Shown here: positions 11,301-23,300 of the stretch, in pieces | Position numbering within the stretch: the first letter of the stretch is position 1 | Layout of the letters: the number at the start of each line of letters is the position of its first letter | Origin: Otis tarda | Lineage: Eukaryota; Chordata; Aves; Otidiformes; Otididae | DNA: 64,000 nucleotides | Direction: 5' to 3' | Assembly: GCA_026413225.1 (NCBI GenBank) | Contig: CM048557.1 | Span: 16,966,871-17,030,870 of the forward strand | Notes under the pieces: generated by a model | Databases searched by the model: none | What the model was told of the DNA's origin: nothing | The model's input: only the letters and a program-made list of their open reading frames with translations | Position numbers and translations under genes: made by a program

Positions 11301-14300
11301 CAGCTAGTTAGCCAGCTGGAAAGATTCAGCCTTTCTTTTCTACCTCACTTAAGTGTTGCAATGACCAAAAAGAGCAACAAGAGCTTCCTTAAGAATGCCA
11401 AATCCCCTTCCCCTGCCCTCAAACCTTAACTTTGTCATTTTTCTGCTTTATTTCTTTCAAGCCAGTATCTTGACATGTGCAATAGAGATGATCCTCCCAA
11501 TTCACTCTGCTGCCTACCTACAACCATCCGGTGACAGACTGCACATTTGTGAACATGAAGAATTTCTTGCTGCTAGTAAGTATGTTTCAGCGTAACTGGG
11601 TGATTAGTTTCTGCATGAATGTGTCACAACACCCCAACAGTGCCTTCCTTATTCCTCTCCAGAAACTTGGCACAATGATGCACTTGGAAGTAGCAACCAC
11701 CCCTCTCATTGAAGTAACTGGCTACTTTGTCATTTAGAACATAGTCCATACTTACTCCTTTGACAGAAAAGGATCCTGGCGAACAGCTCAGGTGAAAGAG
11801 CACCAAGCACCCTCACATGCAAATTCAAGCTGAACATAACCATCAACCTACACCTGGTTAATGTGTTCGGGACAGACTATATCCTGCCCACTCATGTGTG
11901 CACACAGGTGTGGATCTCTCTATATATTTATTTACACAGCTTAATTAAAAATTGTCTGAAGTGCCTGGACATAGCAATCAATATGAATTATGTATGAATC
12001 ATGTAGATAACATTTAAAACAATTTAGTTATCAGGAAGTCACCCACCCCTTCTACAGTTCAGAGACTTGTCTTCAGAGTACTTCAAACCAGACATGCACA
12101 GTACCAGCATTAAAAGAAAGAGCTGCACACTTCCTCAGCCCTTTTATCTTTTCAAGCTACTTAATTCTGAAGGGACTACAGAGAAGGAATAGGACCCCAC
12201 AGTCCCATGAACATGTCCAATTCCTAATTACTACCTTTTCTCATTTGAATGCTGGCTGATCAATATGCACAGTCCACGACGGCTCGCTCCAAAGCGGAAC
12301 CCTTCTCATCTGAAAGCACGCTTCAGATCAATGGTTCACAGTGACTACAGAAGCACAACCCTTTTCAACAACAACCAAAACAATGTCACTTGAGTTTTAG
12401 CAGACAGTCAACACTTTGTATCTTTCATTTGAAAAAACAGGAAAGAGGGATTGTCCAAACACTTAATTCTGTTTGGTATAAGGAAAAGCAGGTTTAATTC
12501 GCAATGTATGCAGTCAGGCTTCGGTGCCCAGGCCAAAGAACCAGGTTAATCTTGTTATCCAAGATGAAACTGTGACAGACTTCAACAAATAATTGGTGCA
12601 GATAGGGAGGGAAGGGAAGACCGTCCCACAGTTAAGACAGACAGGGAGTAACACATAGTGGAGTCCAAAAGCAGTCCCAGCAGATCTGTAACAGGTTCAG
12701 GTTCCATCTGAAAAAGTGAAGTCTATTATGCCCTTGAGAATCAACCATCAATCTAAGTAATTATCATCCACAGACTAAAGTATGACACAACCAGATAAAC
12801 TTTACACAAGCAAATAGGTAAGTTGAATCTCACGAGACACGAGTAACAAAATTTACTCAACCACACCTAGGCAAAATTTGGTTCCCTTACTCTGCATGAC
12901 TGTATGCCAACAGACAATCATGATCTAAATTAGTCTTCAGTACCCATGTTTTGAGATGCAGAGAACATAGATCACAGGAAAGCACTCAAGTGACTCAGAA
13001 GAGATCCACAATGAGAAGGGAGAACATCGCTTCTGAAGAAGGTCCTAGAATCAGAATGACAGTACTTAAGGTACGGCCAGAAAGATGAACTAAAGGGAAT
13101 CCTACCTCAGTTTGCAAGGTACTTACCAATTCAGAGAAGTTAAAAATGCAGGAAAGTTCCCCTCTTCAATGGAAAGAGATGCATCAAACACAAAGGCCAG
13201 ACTCACCTATGAGAGAGAAATCCTGAAAGACACCACTAGGAAAACTCCATGTAAAGTTCAGTTCTCATTACTGCTTCAGCTTGTGGTAGATGAGTAAGAA
13301 GTGCACACTGACTTCTCTGCAGTGTCATTAAAACAAGTGTAATTACACAAAAATCATTAACCAAGACAAAACACAGGGCAAACCACAGGCTTGGAACAAC
13401 TTGAACCAGAAAACCAAGCCAGGTCTGGGTACGTCCAGAAGATTTAACTGTCCTACCTAACAGCAGGCAGGAAGATACTCTTGGCATAAAAATAGAGGTA
13501 TTTTTAATTTTCACTTTACTGCCTTAGTCTTCCCCCATGCTGTAACCCTACATATTCAGACAATAATGGAACAGAGTTATACCAAATCCTTACCTGTTAG
13601 GAAATAAGCTGCAGAAAAAAAAAAGACAGAAGTAAAAAACTTAAGAAAGGCTTGTTGCTGCTACATTGATTTCCATTTTCCATCCTGGTTTGGGAAACAA
13701 TACAGACACCTTTATAATGAAACTTGAAGCACTTACACTACACTGGAGAAAGCACTATTTATTCTGAGACAGTCAGAAGTGATGTTTAAGTATATTAATA
13801 GAGCCATCAGTTATATACAATAAATACTTCCTGGTATTACTGGATAAGATGTGTGTCAGAAAACAGAACAATCTCCAAGAAAAATAAAGCTGATTTAAAC
13901 AGGAAGATAGATTTATAATGAACAACAGCAACAACCCAATTCATCTTCAAGTCTTTCATAACTCCTCGGTGGATTTCACAGAAAGAGTGAATGTCACAGT
14001 AAGTTTCCACAGGAGTATGCAGATGACAGTACAGAACTCACTGTTTTCAAGAGGTAGATACAAGGCTTAACAGGAGCAAGAAGGTAGGATTCACTCAAGA
14101 GCATGGTCACACTGGGTTGCATTTTCAATGACATAATGGGATGGTTTCAGCTATCCTGTCATCTTCTCACAGTGGCTGCCCGTAAACTCACTGAAGAGGG
14201 GGAATGCTTGCTTAATAATAATGATGATGTTAGTCAAGTATACTTTTACTTAAGTGGAATAATCTTGCTATAAAATCTAGTACAAGGCTTACACTTAAAA

Positions 14301-15586
14301 ATAATGGTTTAACTGGTCAGGAAGGCATGATTCATCCACTCCGCCAGGTAACAGACACAGCTCTGAAGAAGCAACGAGCTACTGCACATATTGCTGGTCC
14401 AGCCACTTTTATAACACGCTCCTGCTTCAGTAAAAGTCCCTCACCAGAGAAGTCCTGAGGGTTAAATCCACTACTCTTTGATATCGTCTGACATCACTGT
14501 TCCTCAGTTTCAACGGACCGAGCCTCTAGACATTTCAAACAGCATTGTGAAATGTGGCAATGCACATATTCAGTACAAGCCAATCAAAGCAAGCTTATTT
14601 CTTCCTAACTGCTGCTAAATACACTGTAGGAAGCCAAACCTGTACTAAGGCATTAGACTTTAGTCCATCTCACAAACGTATTAAAATGTCTTTTAATAAA
14701 GAAGATTCAAACTCCATTTCATGCAAATCAAATCTGATTAAATAGGTTGGGCAACACAGCCATTCAGAACTCTCCAAGTACGTTCAAACCTTTGTAAGCC
14801 TCCATGAACAGCATGAAGTGTTGGTAAAAGACGGTGAAAGGTGTGTGGAGGGGGGTGTATGGAGGTGTGTGTGTACACACCCATACATCCCTCCCCAAAT
14901 CAAACACACCTCCAAAACTTTCCCTTCAAGTTCAGGATTCCTTGTACAAGTAGTATAGTTAGTGGGTAAAACACACCCTACACCTCCTCAGAACAAGCTC
15001 ACACTACATCATATCCAGTTTAAATCCCAGGCTTAACTCGCCTCCCACACAAGCTGTGAAAACTAACAATAAATGCAATAAGGAAGAACCATCAAGACCA
15101 CTGGAATGAGCATTAGGTAAGTCAACCTAGTCTACCTCTATTGCACCCTTTAATTTGAAGGCAAACTACACAGAAGGGTAAATTCTACTCAGCACCACTT
15201 ATCACATCTTCACTCAACTGATATTACCTATGAGGAACGGAGGGAAGACAGACAAAATACTCCCTCTTTTCAATTTTGAGCTCAGTATGGACTGGATGGT
15301 GGACCAATATGACAGTTCATTAACAGATGGACATACAAGAATACTTTGCTGAACTGCAGGCAAGAGGGCTGAAATACAGTTTCAACTAATTTGCTGCCAA
15401 TATCTTTGTCACTTTTGATGGCTGTGTAGCTAGCTAATCCAACTGTTAGTAAGGGACAGATAGCTCCACTGGAAAGGACAAAAGTTTTACTTACTTAGGT
15501 GTGTCAAACTTATGTAAGCTAACACACTGTTCTCCCTTGTTTGGAATTCCTACTTGGATTGAAGTTCATGTGTTGAAATGAGTGGT
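8336..15586. other. Intergenic DNA downstream of PPP6R3, no gene recognised
   Basis: About 7 kb without a recognisable exon on either strand. I looked for galanin-coding sequence, the expected neighbour on the minus strand, and found none. Contains A/C-rich low complexity at 9567-9627 and a GT-rich inverted repeat at 14847-14896. Open frames are under 135 codons and look random. Confidence 0.6.
9567..9627 (+). repeat. A/C-rich low-complexity tract
   Basis: Imperfect poly-A broken by C and CC (aaaaccaaaac type). Simple sequence that gives meaningless Lys/Thr/Pro-rich open frames. Confidence 0.9.
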
Positions 15587-15592
15587 TTTATT
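15587..15592 (-). terminator. Alternative distal polyadenylation signal AATAAA
   Basis: A second canonical AATAAA on the gene strand, about 360 nt beyond the first. It could give a longer 3' UTR; no direct evidence of use. Confidence 0.25.
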
Positions 15593-15929
15593 CCCAAAAC
15601 TGCTTGTTCAATAACAGATCAGAAAGTGATAAAAGGACAGCTGCCAACCTTAAAGCTAATGTACAGAACATTTTCGGTCAAGCTGATCTGGAAGTAATTC
15701 TGAACTGAAGAAGAAACAACTTAGAAACTGACTGGATTCCATTATTTATAAGGTACAAATAAAAGTGTAACCATAGTTATCAATTCCACCTATGATAGTG
15801 TGTTTTTTTTTCCCCCCTCCATTTTCACACAACTAATCAGTTTGTAACAATTTAAAATGATGAGTGCCACTTAAGTTTGCTACAGGAAATGCAAGAGAGG
15901 AAGCAATAAGGGCAATGCCATTATACATC

Positions 15930-17346
15930 TGTGTTGTTTTTTTCTTTTATTTCTGTATGCAATGTAATGTTTAGGCACGTTGCTTGGGATGCCTTCTAAA
16001 ATAAATCATTGGCCATTGTTTAGAGTATCCTTTTGGCTTTAAATACTGGTCAGGAAAACAAATGATGTAAAAAATAAATGAATATAACTATTACAGAAAC
16101 AAAAATGGATTTGCATCTAAAAGTGCAGGAGGTGAAGTACTCTAACCCTTTCACCAGACAATGTGGCAATATACAGTATATTGCTTCTGTTTGTTTGAGA
16201 AGGCTGTTGGAATTTTACACTGACATAGAAAATTATAAATTACACAGAATTAGTTTCCATAATCACTATATATATATACACAAACCAGCTGTGAAAAAAC
16301 TGGTTTAGAACATACAAATGAAAGCCTCACACAGATCAGTACAGTGAAAGTAACAATTAACATGCTCTGCTGCCAAAATTTGTATTAAAAACACTATATA
16401 CTTTTAAAATGTATGTACTATAATTACATTAGCAGCATGGGCATTTCATTTACTTGACTTGTCTAAAAGGATTATAGCGTTTTAAATATGCAGATTGTTC
16501 TGAAATGTTCCATTGTGTAATGCTTGGTATTAAACAAAATCTTGGTGAATGGGTTAAAAGGCAGGTGAATCACTTAAACACAAGCCATGTGCACTTCAAA
16601 TATTCTAGTGTTTCACCTGTAAGGTATTGTTTCAAGCAAACAAGACTTAACAGAACATATGGCTTTACAGTAACATCAATTTGTCAACTAAGTTGTAGCA
16701 ATAAATACTTAAAATCTCTACCAATAGACTTACATTTTTGATCTGTTTTAAACAATACAGAAAACAGTTACCAATTAAAAAACCTGTTGTAAAATGTTGA
16801 ACACCAAAAAATTCTTATTTAAATCACTTTCGTAAGCTAAAACAACCAAAATAACATTTATAGGGCATTTCAGTTTCAGAAGAAACATGAATTCATTTTT
16901 TTCTTTTCTTTTTACAAGGTGAAAAATGTATGAAAACTGCTAAATACTTTGGTCACACTAATCATCAAATAGTTATGTCTCAAATACATTAGATTTGTGT
17001 ATTCACTTTTTTATAAAACTATTCTTACAGCCATTTTAACTATAGTAACACTACTGTCATTATATGGGTAGCAGGATCTTATTTCACACGCCACCCATTA
17101 TTTAGAACAATACAATATAAACATACGCAAAAATTATTGGTATTTCTCAATGTGCAATATTTTTACACTTATGAATTTCTGTACAATGTCTTAAAATCTA
17201 GAATATAAATGTTGCTGGTCCTGATCCCTTGCGAAATTAGTGCAGCAGTGACTGGCTTCAACAGTGTCTAGATGAAATCCTCAAGAAACTCTCAAACACC
17301 TGGATATCAGTTCATTTTCTTCAGCCACAGTAGTAGACACCACATA
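15930..17346 (-). other. PPP6R3: PPP6R3 3' UTR (3' end estimated)
   Basis: About 1.4 kb of AT-rich sequence after the stop codon with no further open frame of note. I saw no canonical AATAAA on the minus strand before the one at 15951-15946, so the UTR probably ends 10-30 nt beyond it. A TGTATATA element (minus strand, about 16280-16273) matches the Pumilio binding consensus. The extent is inferred; cDNA would define it. Confidence 0.6.
15946..15951 (-). terminator. PPP6R3: Probable PPP6R3 polyadenylation signal AATAAA
   Basis: TTTATT on the plus strand is AATAAA on the gene strand, about 1.4 kb after the stop codon. It is the first canonical signal I found downstream of the stop. A second one lies at 15592-15587 and could be a distal alternative. 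Use of either is inferred. Confidence 0.5.
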
Positions 17347-17398
17347 TCATACAGGGCCATTAACAGATGCCTCTCCTAAATGGGTGTGTTGATCAGTC
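17347..17398 (-). CDS. PPP6R3: PPP6R3 coding exon 22 (aa 856-872 and stop)
   Basis: Only 52 coding nt. One base completes Arg856, then [16 protein letters not shown] and TGA at 17349-17347. The acceptor AG is at 17400-17399, preceded on the minus strand by nineteen T. The SVNGPV ending is the known SAPS3 C-terminus, which supports this short exon although it lies about 3.5 kb from exon 21 and cannot be found as an independent ORF. Confidence 0.93.
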
Positions 17399-20300
17399 CT
17401 AAGAGGTCAAAAAAAAAAAAAAAAAAAGTAAGTATAGAACAAACGAGAAGGGTTCAAACCAAATTTGGGTAGGTGCAAAGAAAAAAAACAACCCCCCAAA
17501 ACAACAACAACAAAAAAACCCCCAACCAAAACACCCCCCCCCAAACCAACAACCCCAGATCATGCGCAGCACAACTCCTGAGCTGAAGAGAGGAAACACA
17601 AGCAAATAACATGCTCATCCCATTTATTTTCTGGAGTTCAGCATTTTTGGAGTCCTTATTGCCTAATTAAGCACAGCACTTTAATTAACTGAGCACACAA
17701 TGGAAAAGTGTTTGATCTTTATTAACTGAGCTACTAAGTAATCTCTAGAGACGCAGTATCTCCCCAAAAGAATCACTAATGAAAATTACATTTCTGATAC
17801 TCCTCCAAATCTTATTCTGCGAAATGTGATACCATGAGTATTTATGGTTGCATTTGAGTAAGCAGCTAGGACACAACAAGAAAAAACCCAATGACTTAAA
17901 AAACCTACGTTAGTTACTCATCTAGTCTACAAACTGACATTTTACAAATACTTTGAATGCCAGTCTGTTAGCATGAATAGTTCAGCAGTATGGAGGAAAA
18001 CAAGGAGCAAACCTGCAAAAGTTAAAACAATAACAGTATCTACATTTCTAGATAAGTTTACTGTAAATTTGGCCTCATTTGCTCTGGACTAACACAAAAA
18101 AAAGATATCAAATCAGTAGTGCATGAGAACACTAAGAATCGCAAGTAACAAAGGCAAAAAATCTCAACTTCCATTCAGTGCAAGTCTACTGAATAAATTT
18201 CAAAATTCCCTTAAAGAATATAAATACCATTTGGAACTACACATGAGAAAAGTTACCTGTAACTCTTCTTCTCTGATGGTGTATATCACAGAGAAGCCAC
18301 TCTTGGGTCCGTGCTCTACATGCACATGACCAGCAGGAGTCCCCTAGCTAAGTCTTTGGCTGTTAAGCTCTAAAAACACTTTTTAAAAAAATATGTACAC
18401 ATTAGACAAAAGACAGACAGCATCAGACTAAAGTATTTTTAAAGAAATCTGAAGGTCAGAAAAGTGCTGCATGGACAAGGAGTCCGACAGTCCTTCACAG
18501 CAGTAAGTCACTTACTAACCGCAAAAAAGTCCATGACAGACAGGGCTCCTAGCAGAGATTACCACTGCTAGCCACCAGCCAAAGATCTACCTAGGAGACC
18601 CCTCCCACTAGTCACACATGCATGGAGCCCCAAAAGCACAATTATGTTTATCTTGATATTTACACTGTGCTTATACGAGGATCTGCTGTGACAGCCACCT
18701 TTAGAGAAAGTACTGAGCTTCGCTGAAGCCAGCTGGATTCAATGAAAGGTGTTCCTGGAGATTTCCTGCAGCTTGAAAGCAATCCAAGCAACTGCTAGCT
18801 CTGAGAGCCCTCTGTTGGTTTAGACAAGCTTCTTTACTCAAATGGCAATCAGCTAGTACCCAAAGACTTCTTCCCTACAATTTAATGCTTATCGGCATTA
18901 AAAATATTGTCTTCATAAAAACAGTACCTCCAGACAAAGAAGAGGCTGTGAAAGACAATTTCTGTTTTCCCACTTAGAGTATACAGGCTTGCTTTTTTCT
19001 TATTAGAATCCACTTGATTAAATTTATGGGCAGAGTAGAAAGTTCTAGTTTACAGTAAAAGGTAGCAATGTTTTAGTGTAACACCCAGTACCACAGAGGT
19101 AAGACATACTAGCTCATAAACATATCTAAAAAACAATTTTGTCAAACATGCTTGCTTCTTAGTCTGCATACAGCATAATCAGAACACGCAGTACAGTTCT
19201 GTTCTATGTACAGCTATACTCTAAATCTTTGCTTATAAAAGCACTTCAATTTTGTCTTCACTAGAAAGCCACATATATAACATAGCGTCCATAAAGTCTT
19301 AAAAATCATTACTACTTTCACAGGATTTATGTGACAAATACCACGTTTCTCTAACAATAGTTTAAAATCTATTGAAGTCAAGAAACAAAACAGCTTTTTA
19401 ATCTATTAAAACAACAAGTTAAATACAGATTCAGAAAATCTATATTTGTGTATATATATGTTCTGAATTTTTATTTTCAGAATCATACCCCTGTTCATAC
19501 TGCAAGGCAAAAGTGACTCCTGGAACTGCTATTAATTAAGCAAAATTCTCTCTCCCTTCAGAACATGCTCCCATTCAGAACATCCTGTCCTTCCTAACAA
19601 GAAAATAGTATGCACACCTCTGACGCCTCAAGCCCCACCCTGCACAAGGAGGAGCAGACCCTACGGATTACTCAGGGTTTAGCAAATACATATTTAGGTT
19701 TTGTTTTTATAAGGGTTTTCTTTGAGAAAGCACAGTTCCTCTGGTAATCCCTGAATTACTTCTAAAACAGGAAAAAGCAGCATACCACCCTTCGCCTTAA
19801 TCCCAAATCTGTGGGATTGTACCCGATGTTCAACATGCCATTATTTCTGCTAGGTAACCAGTAAACTCTTGCCTAGATATAAATTTTAAAGTACTTATGA
19901 ATACCTTAGTTCCAGAACAAGGTCTTCACTGAATACTGTCTAGAAACCATCTCAGATATGAAACATCTGCATTAAGCATTTTAACATTTGATGATTAATA
20001 TCACCCTACATGCACTTGATTTTGGTGAAGCCATACTAGAGTTGATTCTGTACATTTCCATACCATTGTAACTTGGGAGGCAAGAAAAACCCTACACAAG
20101 TACTTCAACAGGAAATGAGACAGAAGAAATACTGTCAAATGCCTCCCCTCCCCCCCCCTCGAGAAAGCAGTACTACCTAACAATTTAAGAGAAAAAAATT
20201 TAAGCAAAAGTAGCTCTGTTTGGTGACGGTCCCCTCAGAATTGTATCTTGAATTACTCTTCTCCCAGACTGCTGGTAGGCAAGCTACCAAGGAAAAATAT

Positions 20301-23300
20301 TCTCTTCTTTCCTCCAATAAGTATGCTGAGCAACCCAGACTGCTCCATGTTTCAGGCAAGTTTTATTTGGAAAAAAAAAATTATACATGTACTTTGAAAA
20401 GTCTTCTCCAAATCTACAAGTATTCAGATTAATACCTGATAAAGACAAGGGTGCAAATAATATCTGATTCACAATCAAACAATCATGACTTAAGGCACCA
20501 TTTCTTTTCTATGCAGCTGCACTAGTGGACACCCTCCAAGCTGTTCTGCAGTACAGAATACAGAATGAAAAAATTGTAGACTAACTTATGTAAATTTTCA
20601 GGACAAAGTCAAACGTATTCCTCTAATAATTTTTTTTAATCATCATTTTCATAACTGTATCAATTCACTATTCTAATTTGATATTACAAAACAGAATAGG
20701 GATATTTACAACACTGTGCAGAACAAACACTACAAGGCAAAAACATTTTTGACAACCCAAGAGTTTTAGAATCAACAGAAAATACAACTTATGAGAATTC
20801 TACAAAATAGATACAAGCATATGTTTAGATTGAGCTAAACTCGGAGCTGATAACCAACAAAAATTCATTAATCTCTTTAGATCAATCCTATTAGAAAAAC
20901 ATGCAAACCGCTATTTAGAGGACTGAAAGCATCCTTGAATGCAGTTACCTCTGTTCTGGACTGCTGCTAGGCTGCAGAGCTGAAGAAGCCTCTTCTGCAA
21001 CCTCTGCATTCTCTTCTACTACATATTTACAAGAAGCATCCTGCGAGGTAGACAATTTTCCTTCCTCACTTAGGAAAAAAAAAAAGGAAATAAGTTATTT
21101 AATGTTTAAGTTTACTTAGAGGGAAATTTCAGGCAACATGAGAAAACTGGGAGATGGGTCCATATTTCACATGCAAATGGATTTTAAGTTATGTTTGCAA
21201 CATGAAGATCAAGCAGATGGCTCTAGACTTTACAAACACCTAATAATGCATCAGTGTTCACATCCATTAAAATTTGACTGGATAAAAGGGCAGGAAATAC
21301 GGTGATTACAAATAAGACCAAAAAGGAAATAGGGAATGTGTGTGATGCCTGAAGTGGTAACAATCACAGCCATGATCCTTTACTATACATACCGATAGGA
21401 TTTCAACACTCTGAAGCCAGAAGTATGCAAAAATGGAAGGAAGAAAGTATAAAAGAAATTCAAGATTCCCTCAGAAACTGGCATTAATAAGGTCTGTCCA
21501 TAAAACGTATCAGCAGAATCATTAACTCATCACCATCTTTATTCAACTCCCTAATAACCCATACATTCTGTTTCACTGTGGAGCTACATGGTACTAAGAC
21601 TGCAGCCCAGTCTATTTCATGAACTTCCTTTGAGAGACAAAAATCAAACTTAGTTCAGTAAAAAAGCAGTACACTCACACTATATGACATTACCATGTAA
21701 ACGAGGCAGCCTCAAAAGTCATCAGCAAACAAATACTAGCATTCTGTCTCTAAATCAAAGCTTTTCTGCCTCTCTATTCCATCCTCTCCCACTTCAGCCA
21801 CACGATTATGAGTGCACTAAAATACAAATTTGACCACGTACCTGCAAGAGATAGTTATAAGGTAGCTCTGAAGCAGACACAAACATCAATCTTACACCTC
21901 TGTGGCAACAAATCTATTTACACAAGAAGTTGGGAACATTTTAAAGCTACTTTCCTCTGTTGATTTTTCTCTCTAGTCTTACATTCTCCTTTCAATGGAC
22001 TCTTTAAATTTAAATGAATCCTCCTCTTTCCTCCCATGCCTCCTCCTTGTATCTGCAGAGCCTCTAAAAACAGTCTTCTGCATTGCAATCTTATCAAGAT
22101 CCAGTTTTGCCATCTGATTCCCATCTCATTTGCCTTGATACTTAGTATTTGTTCAAAATACTTGTCACCACCACAATTGGTCTCCTAATTTATTTATTTT
22201 TTTTTTCAAAAAGATGTAGTCTCTGCTATTATTCTTACCTTCTCATTCTCCATTTTGAACTATGCAGAGAAACCATTTTTGTCCTTTGCAGCTTTCCACA
22301 GATTAACTAATGTGCTTATGATACTCCTCCTTCTCCAAACACTGACTTCATCATCAATTCACTACTAGCAGAAATCTATATAAAACTTACGACTGGAAGC
22401 ATCCACATTGCCAGGTACACAGGCCAGAGTAGGACCTCCTCTCACTACTCTAATTGTCCCTCAATCACAGAATAATTAATCTAGACTTTTTTTTTTCCCC
22501 AGCATTTAGATATTTATTCCAGAGAAGATACAACTTTTCTCTCCCATTTGTTGTTTTGGGATATTAAAAAGTCTGTTTAAAGCCATGTGAACATTGAGTA
22601 TGAGGCCACATACCTCTAATACAGTAGAGATCATGTTTCAGATTCCTTGTACATTTCCTTAAACTCCTCTTTACAAATCAAGATCCCAGAGTACCCATTG
22701 CTAGAGCTTTTCCAGATGCAATTGGAGATAGTGCTAGATAATCTCCTCTAGGGTGCCTTTCCCACAAAAGGTTGGACTAGATGATCTTTTGAGGTCCCTC
22801 CTGACCTAGGTGATTCTAGGATATTGCCTCTTTTTGCACCTCTGTGTGTTTTTAACTACAAGAACTGAAGTGCTTACTCCACAGCTCAAGCAGGTAATTC
22901 CTCAAAGAAAGGCAGGAACCGCCACCACATGCTGCCTCCTCATGTTAGTTTTTGCACCAGTATCAGAAGTCACAGAACCTTAAAGTGTGTGTGAATTAAA
23001 ACAGTTTAAGAAATACAAAATCATCATGGATAACTAAATCCAACTGTAAACATCTAACATAATAGCAGTGCAGACCATATAAAAGTGTTCTCCAAAGTAC
23101 AGAATAAACTGCAGAGCAAATGCATAATTTACTAAGTCAGGAAGGCACTATGGTTCCATGCCACATCAGTCTGCACTGAGTCACAATCCTCCTTCTAAAT
23201 TGCTCTGGTTCAATTCCTGTAACAATGTCATTTAGTTTATAGGCACCATGCAGCCAAAATGCTCCCTCCTTCGTACTGGAAAATATCAGAAGTCAAGTCA

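Noticed and set aside
1-15900. Galanin (GAL) gene expected downstream of PPP6R3
   Set aside because: No sequence that could encode the conserved galanin N-terminus was seen on either strand. The gene probably lies beyond the left edge.
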